Shown piece by piece: positions 4,255-5,124 of a stretch of DNA of 5,124 nucleotides (position 1 is the stretch's first letter; every line of letters starts with the position of its first letter). The position numbers and the translations under genes are program-made. This DNA is from Bacteroidales bacterium (lineage in GTDB: Bacteria > Bacteroidota > Bacteroidia > Bacteroidales > JAAUTT01), in the NCBI GenBank assembly GCA_025350365.1, contig JANXXY010000215.1:1-5124 (forward strand), given 5' to 3'. The notes beneath the pieces are model-generated. The model saw nothing but the letters and a program-made list of their open reading frames with translations, was not told where the DNA came from and made no database searches.

Positions 4255-4605
4255 ATGGATATTCGACCAATTAAGACAGAACAAGATTACAATACTGCTA
4301 TGAGCAGGATTGAAGAATTGTGGGGGGCAAAAAAGGATAGTAATGAAGGTGATGAATTAGACTTACTAGTAACCATAGTTGAATCATACGAGTTGAAACA
4401 TTATCCCATAGCACCACCTGACCCGATAGATGCAATTAAATTTCGAATGGAGCAAATGGGAATGACAAGTGCTGATATGATAAAATACCTTGGCAGTCAA
4501 AGTCGAGTAAGTGAGATTCTTACTAGGAAGAGAAGTCTGACTTTGGGTATGATAAAATCTCTATACAAAGGATTAAAGATACCAGCGGAAATTTTATTGG
4601 CTTGA
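4255..4605 (+). CDS. higA: HigA-type antitoxin with C-terminal XRE domain
   Basis: The ATG at 4255, two bases after the higB stop, gives 116 residues beginning MDIRPIKTEQDYNTAMSRIE, the usual start of this antitoxin group (COG5499). A TTG six bases earlier adds only two residues and is not favoured. The N-terminal helical part (1-55) includes EGDELDLLVTIVESYELKHY and the PPDP link. The HTH domain covers about 56-115: IKFRMEQMGMTSADMIKYLG, then the recognition segment SQSRVSEILTRKRSLTLGMI and a closing helix ending IPAEILLA. The protein binds HigB to block it and represses the operon, most likely at the palindrome 3908-3924. It is complete and of normal length. Confidence 0.93.
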   Translation: MDIRPIKTEQDYNTAMSRIEELWGAKKDSNEGDELDLLVTIVESYELKHYPIAPPDPIDAIKFRMEQMGMTSADMIKYLGSQSRVSEILTRKRSLTLGMIKSLYKGLKIPAEILLA

Positions 4606-4620
4606 TTTTTATATTGATTT

Positions 4621-4650
4621 TCTTCGTGTCCTTGTGTCTTTGTGTTCATT
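4621..4650. repeat. Partial copy of the CTTCGTG/CTTTGTG repeat
   Basis: The stretch after higA reads CTTCGTG, then TTGTGTCTTTGTG, in the same order as one arm of the inverted repeat at 4745-4820. It is a degenerate third copy of that arm, without a partner arm of its own nearby. Confidence 0.45.
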
Positions 4651-4744
4651 ATTTTCTTTAATTTTTAATGCCTTTGCCCTGTTTTGAAGCCTCATGTTTG
4701 GCTGATTTCATATAATTCAATACCTTCGCCTTCTAAATATTTTT

Positions 4745-4820
4745 AACCACGAAGGCTCGGAGACACAAAGAATAATACACCTTACTTTGTGCACCTTAGC
4801 GTCTTAGTGCCTTCGTGGCA
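4745..4820. repeat. Inverted-repeat element (CCACGAAGGC...GCCTTCGTGG)
   Basis: CCACGAAGGC (4747-4756) and GCCTTCGTGG (4809-4818) are perfect 10-bp inverses. Inside them CACAAAG (4764-4770) pairs with CTTTGTG (4785-4791), giving a two-tier stem with mismatched middle parts. This type of short dispersed repeat is common between genes in Bacteroidota. It lies just upstream of ettA and may act as a transcription boundary between higBA and ettA, although no T-run marks a clear terminator. Confidence 0.65.
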
Positions 4821-4847
4821 AAAATTACTCCTTTGTAAAACACTCGT

Positions 4848-5124
4848 ATGGCTGAAGATAACAAAATAATTTTTTCAATGGTGGGGCTTAGTAAGACCTA
4901 TCCTCCCCAAAAAAAGGTTTTGAATAACATTTACTTGTCGTTTTTCTATGGCGCTAAAATCGGTATCATCGGTTTAAATGGCTCTGGTAAATCGTCATTG
5001 CTCAAAATCATTGCAGGTGTTGAAAAATCGTTTCAGGGCGAAGTGGTTTTTTCACCGGGATATTCGGTGGGATACCTTGAGCAGGAACCCAAACTTGACG
5101 AAACCAAAACAGTAAAGGAAATAG
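4848..5124 (+). CDS. ettA: 5' end of EttA, ABC-F translational throttle ATPase
   Basis: The ATG at 4848 opens 92 codons that run off the right edge. Near the start SMVGLSKTYPPQKKVLNNIY and LSFFYGAKIGIIGLNGSGKS closely follow EttA, with the PP-K pair and the LSFFxGAKIG strand typical of that member. The Walker A motif GLNGSGKS covers residues 42-49. The Q-loop is GYLEQEP with Gln79, and the text continues LDETKTVKEI as in EttA. EttA is a cytoplasmic ABC-F protein without membrane helices that binds the ribosomal E site and gates entry into elongation according to ATP/ADP ratio. The second ATPase domain and the arm lie outside the window. Its promoter is not clear: CTCCTTTG at 4828-4835 is only a partial -7 match. 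Confidence 0.93.
   Translation, partial: MAEDNKIIFSMVGLSKTYPPQKKVLNNIYLSFFYGAKIGIIGLNGSGKSSLLKIIAGVEKSFQGEVVFSPGYSVGYLEQEPKLDETKTVKEI

Noticed and set aside
4745..4820. CRISPR-like repeats
   Set aside because: The copies are inverted and degenerate, with no regular spacers and no cas genes.
4745..4820. Intrinsic terminator
   Set aside because: The stem is long and mismatched and is not followed by a T-run; it fits a dispersed repeat better.

Overview
The window looks like chromosomal DNA of a member of the Bacteroidota, probably an environmental Bacteroidales-type organism. The base composition is AT-rich. Several genes are preceded by the Bacteroidota promoter form (TTTG, about 20 bp, TAnnTTTG). 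There is a three-gene DUF6249 / ECF sigma / DUF5056-like cassette of the kind seen in that phylum. Families are assigned by reading the translations; no search was run.

Layout. Positions 1-199 hold the 3' end of a plus-strand gene that resembles the last beta-rich domain of a secreted protein. Positions 306-1039 hold a compact regulatory unit: a promoter with symmetric TGTAAC/GTTACA sites, a four-helix membrane protein, and a 70-residue XRE-type DNA-binding protein starting one base after it. Positions 1139-1873 hold a UPF0175 antitoxin / DUF3368 PIN-toxin pair. The toxin is interrupted by an in-frame TAG at codon 39, but the rest of its frame is intact. Positions 1874-2166 hold no intact recognised gene, only a short plus-strand ORF resembling the start of a DUF3223/DCL-type protein and a very short minus-strand stub resembling the start of an ECF sigma factor.

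Positions 2167-3566 (minus strand) are an operon read in the order DUF6249 membrane protein, ECF sigma factor, DUF5056-like two-helix membrane protein. Both gene junctions overlap by exactly 17 bp with the starts chosen here. Positions 3658-3826 are a MITE-like repeat with imperfect terminal inverted repeats, a perfect 11-bp internal inverted repeat and a possible 7-bp target duplication. Positions 3908-4605 are a higB-higA toxin-antitoxin operon in toxin-first order, with a 17-bp perfect palindrome over the promoter and probably a leaderless or nearly leaderless toxin mRNA. Positions 4621-4820 carry copies of a CCACGAAGG / CTTTGTG inverted-repeat family. Positions 4848-5124 are the 5' end of ettA, an ABC-F translation factor and likely housekeeping gene.

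Overall this reads as an accessory island of small regulatory and toxin-antitoxin modules, repeats and gene remnants next to a core gene. The items most worth a second look are the membrane-protein/XRE pair with its operator array, the nonsense-interrupted PIN toxin beside an intact antitoxin, the MITE-like element, and a pair of crossing inverted repeats at the 3' end of the sigma operon.
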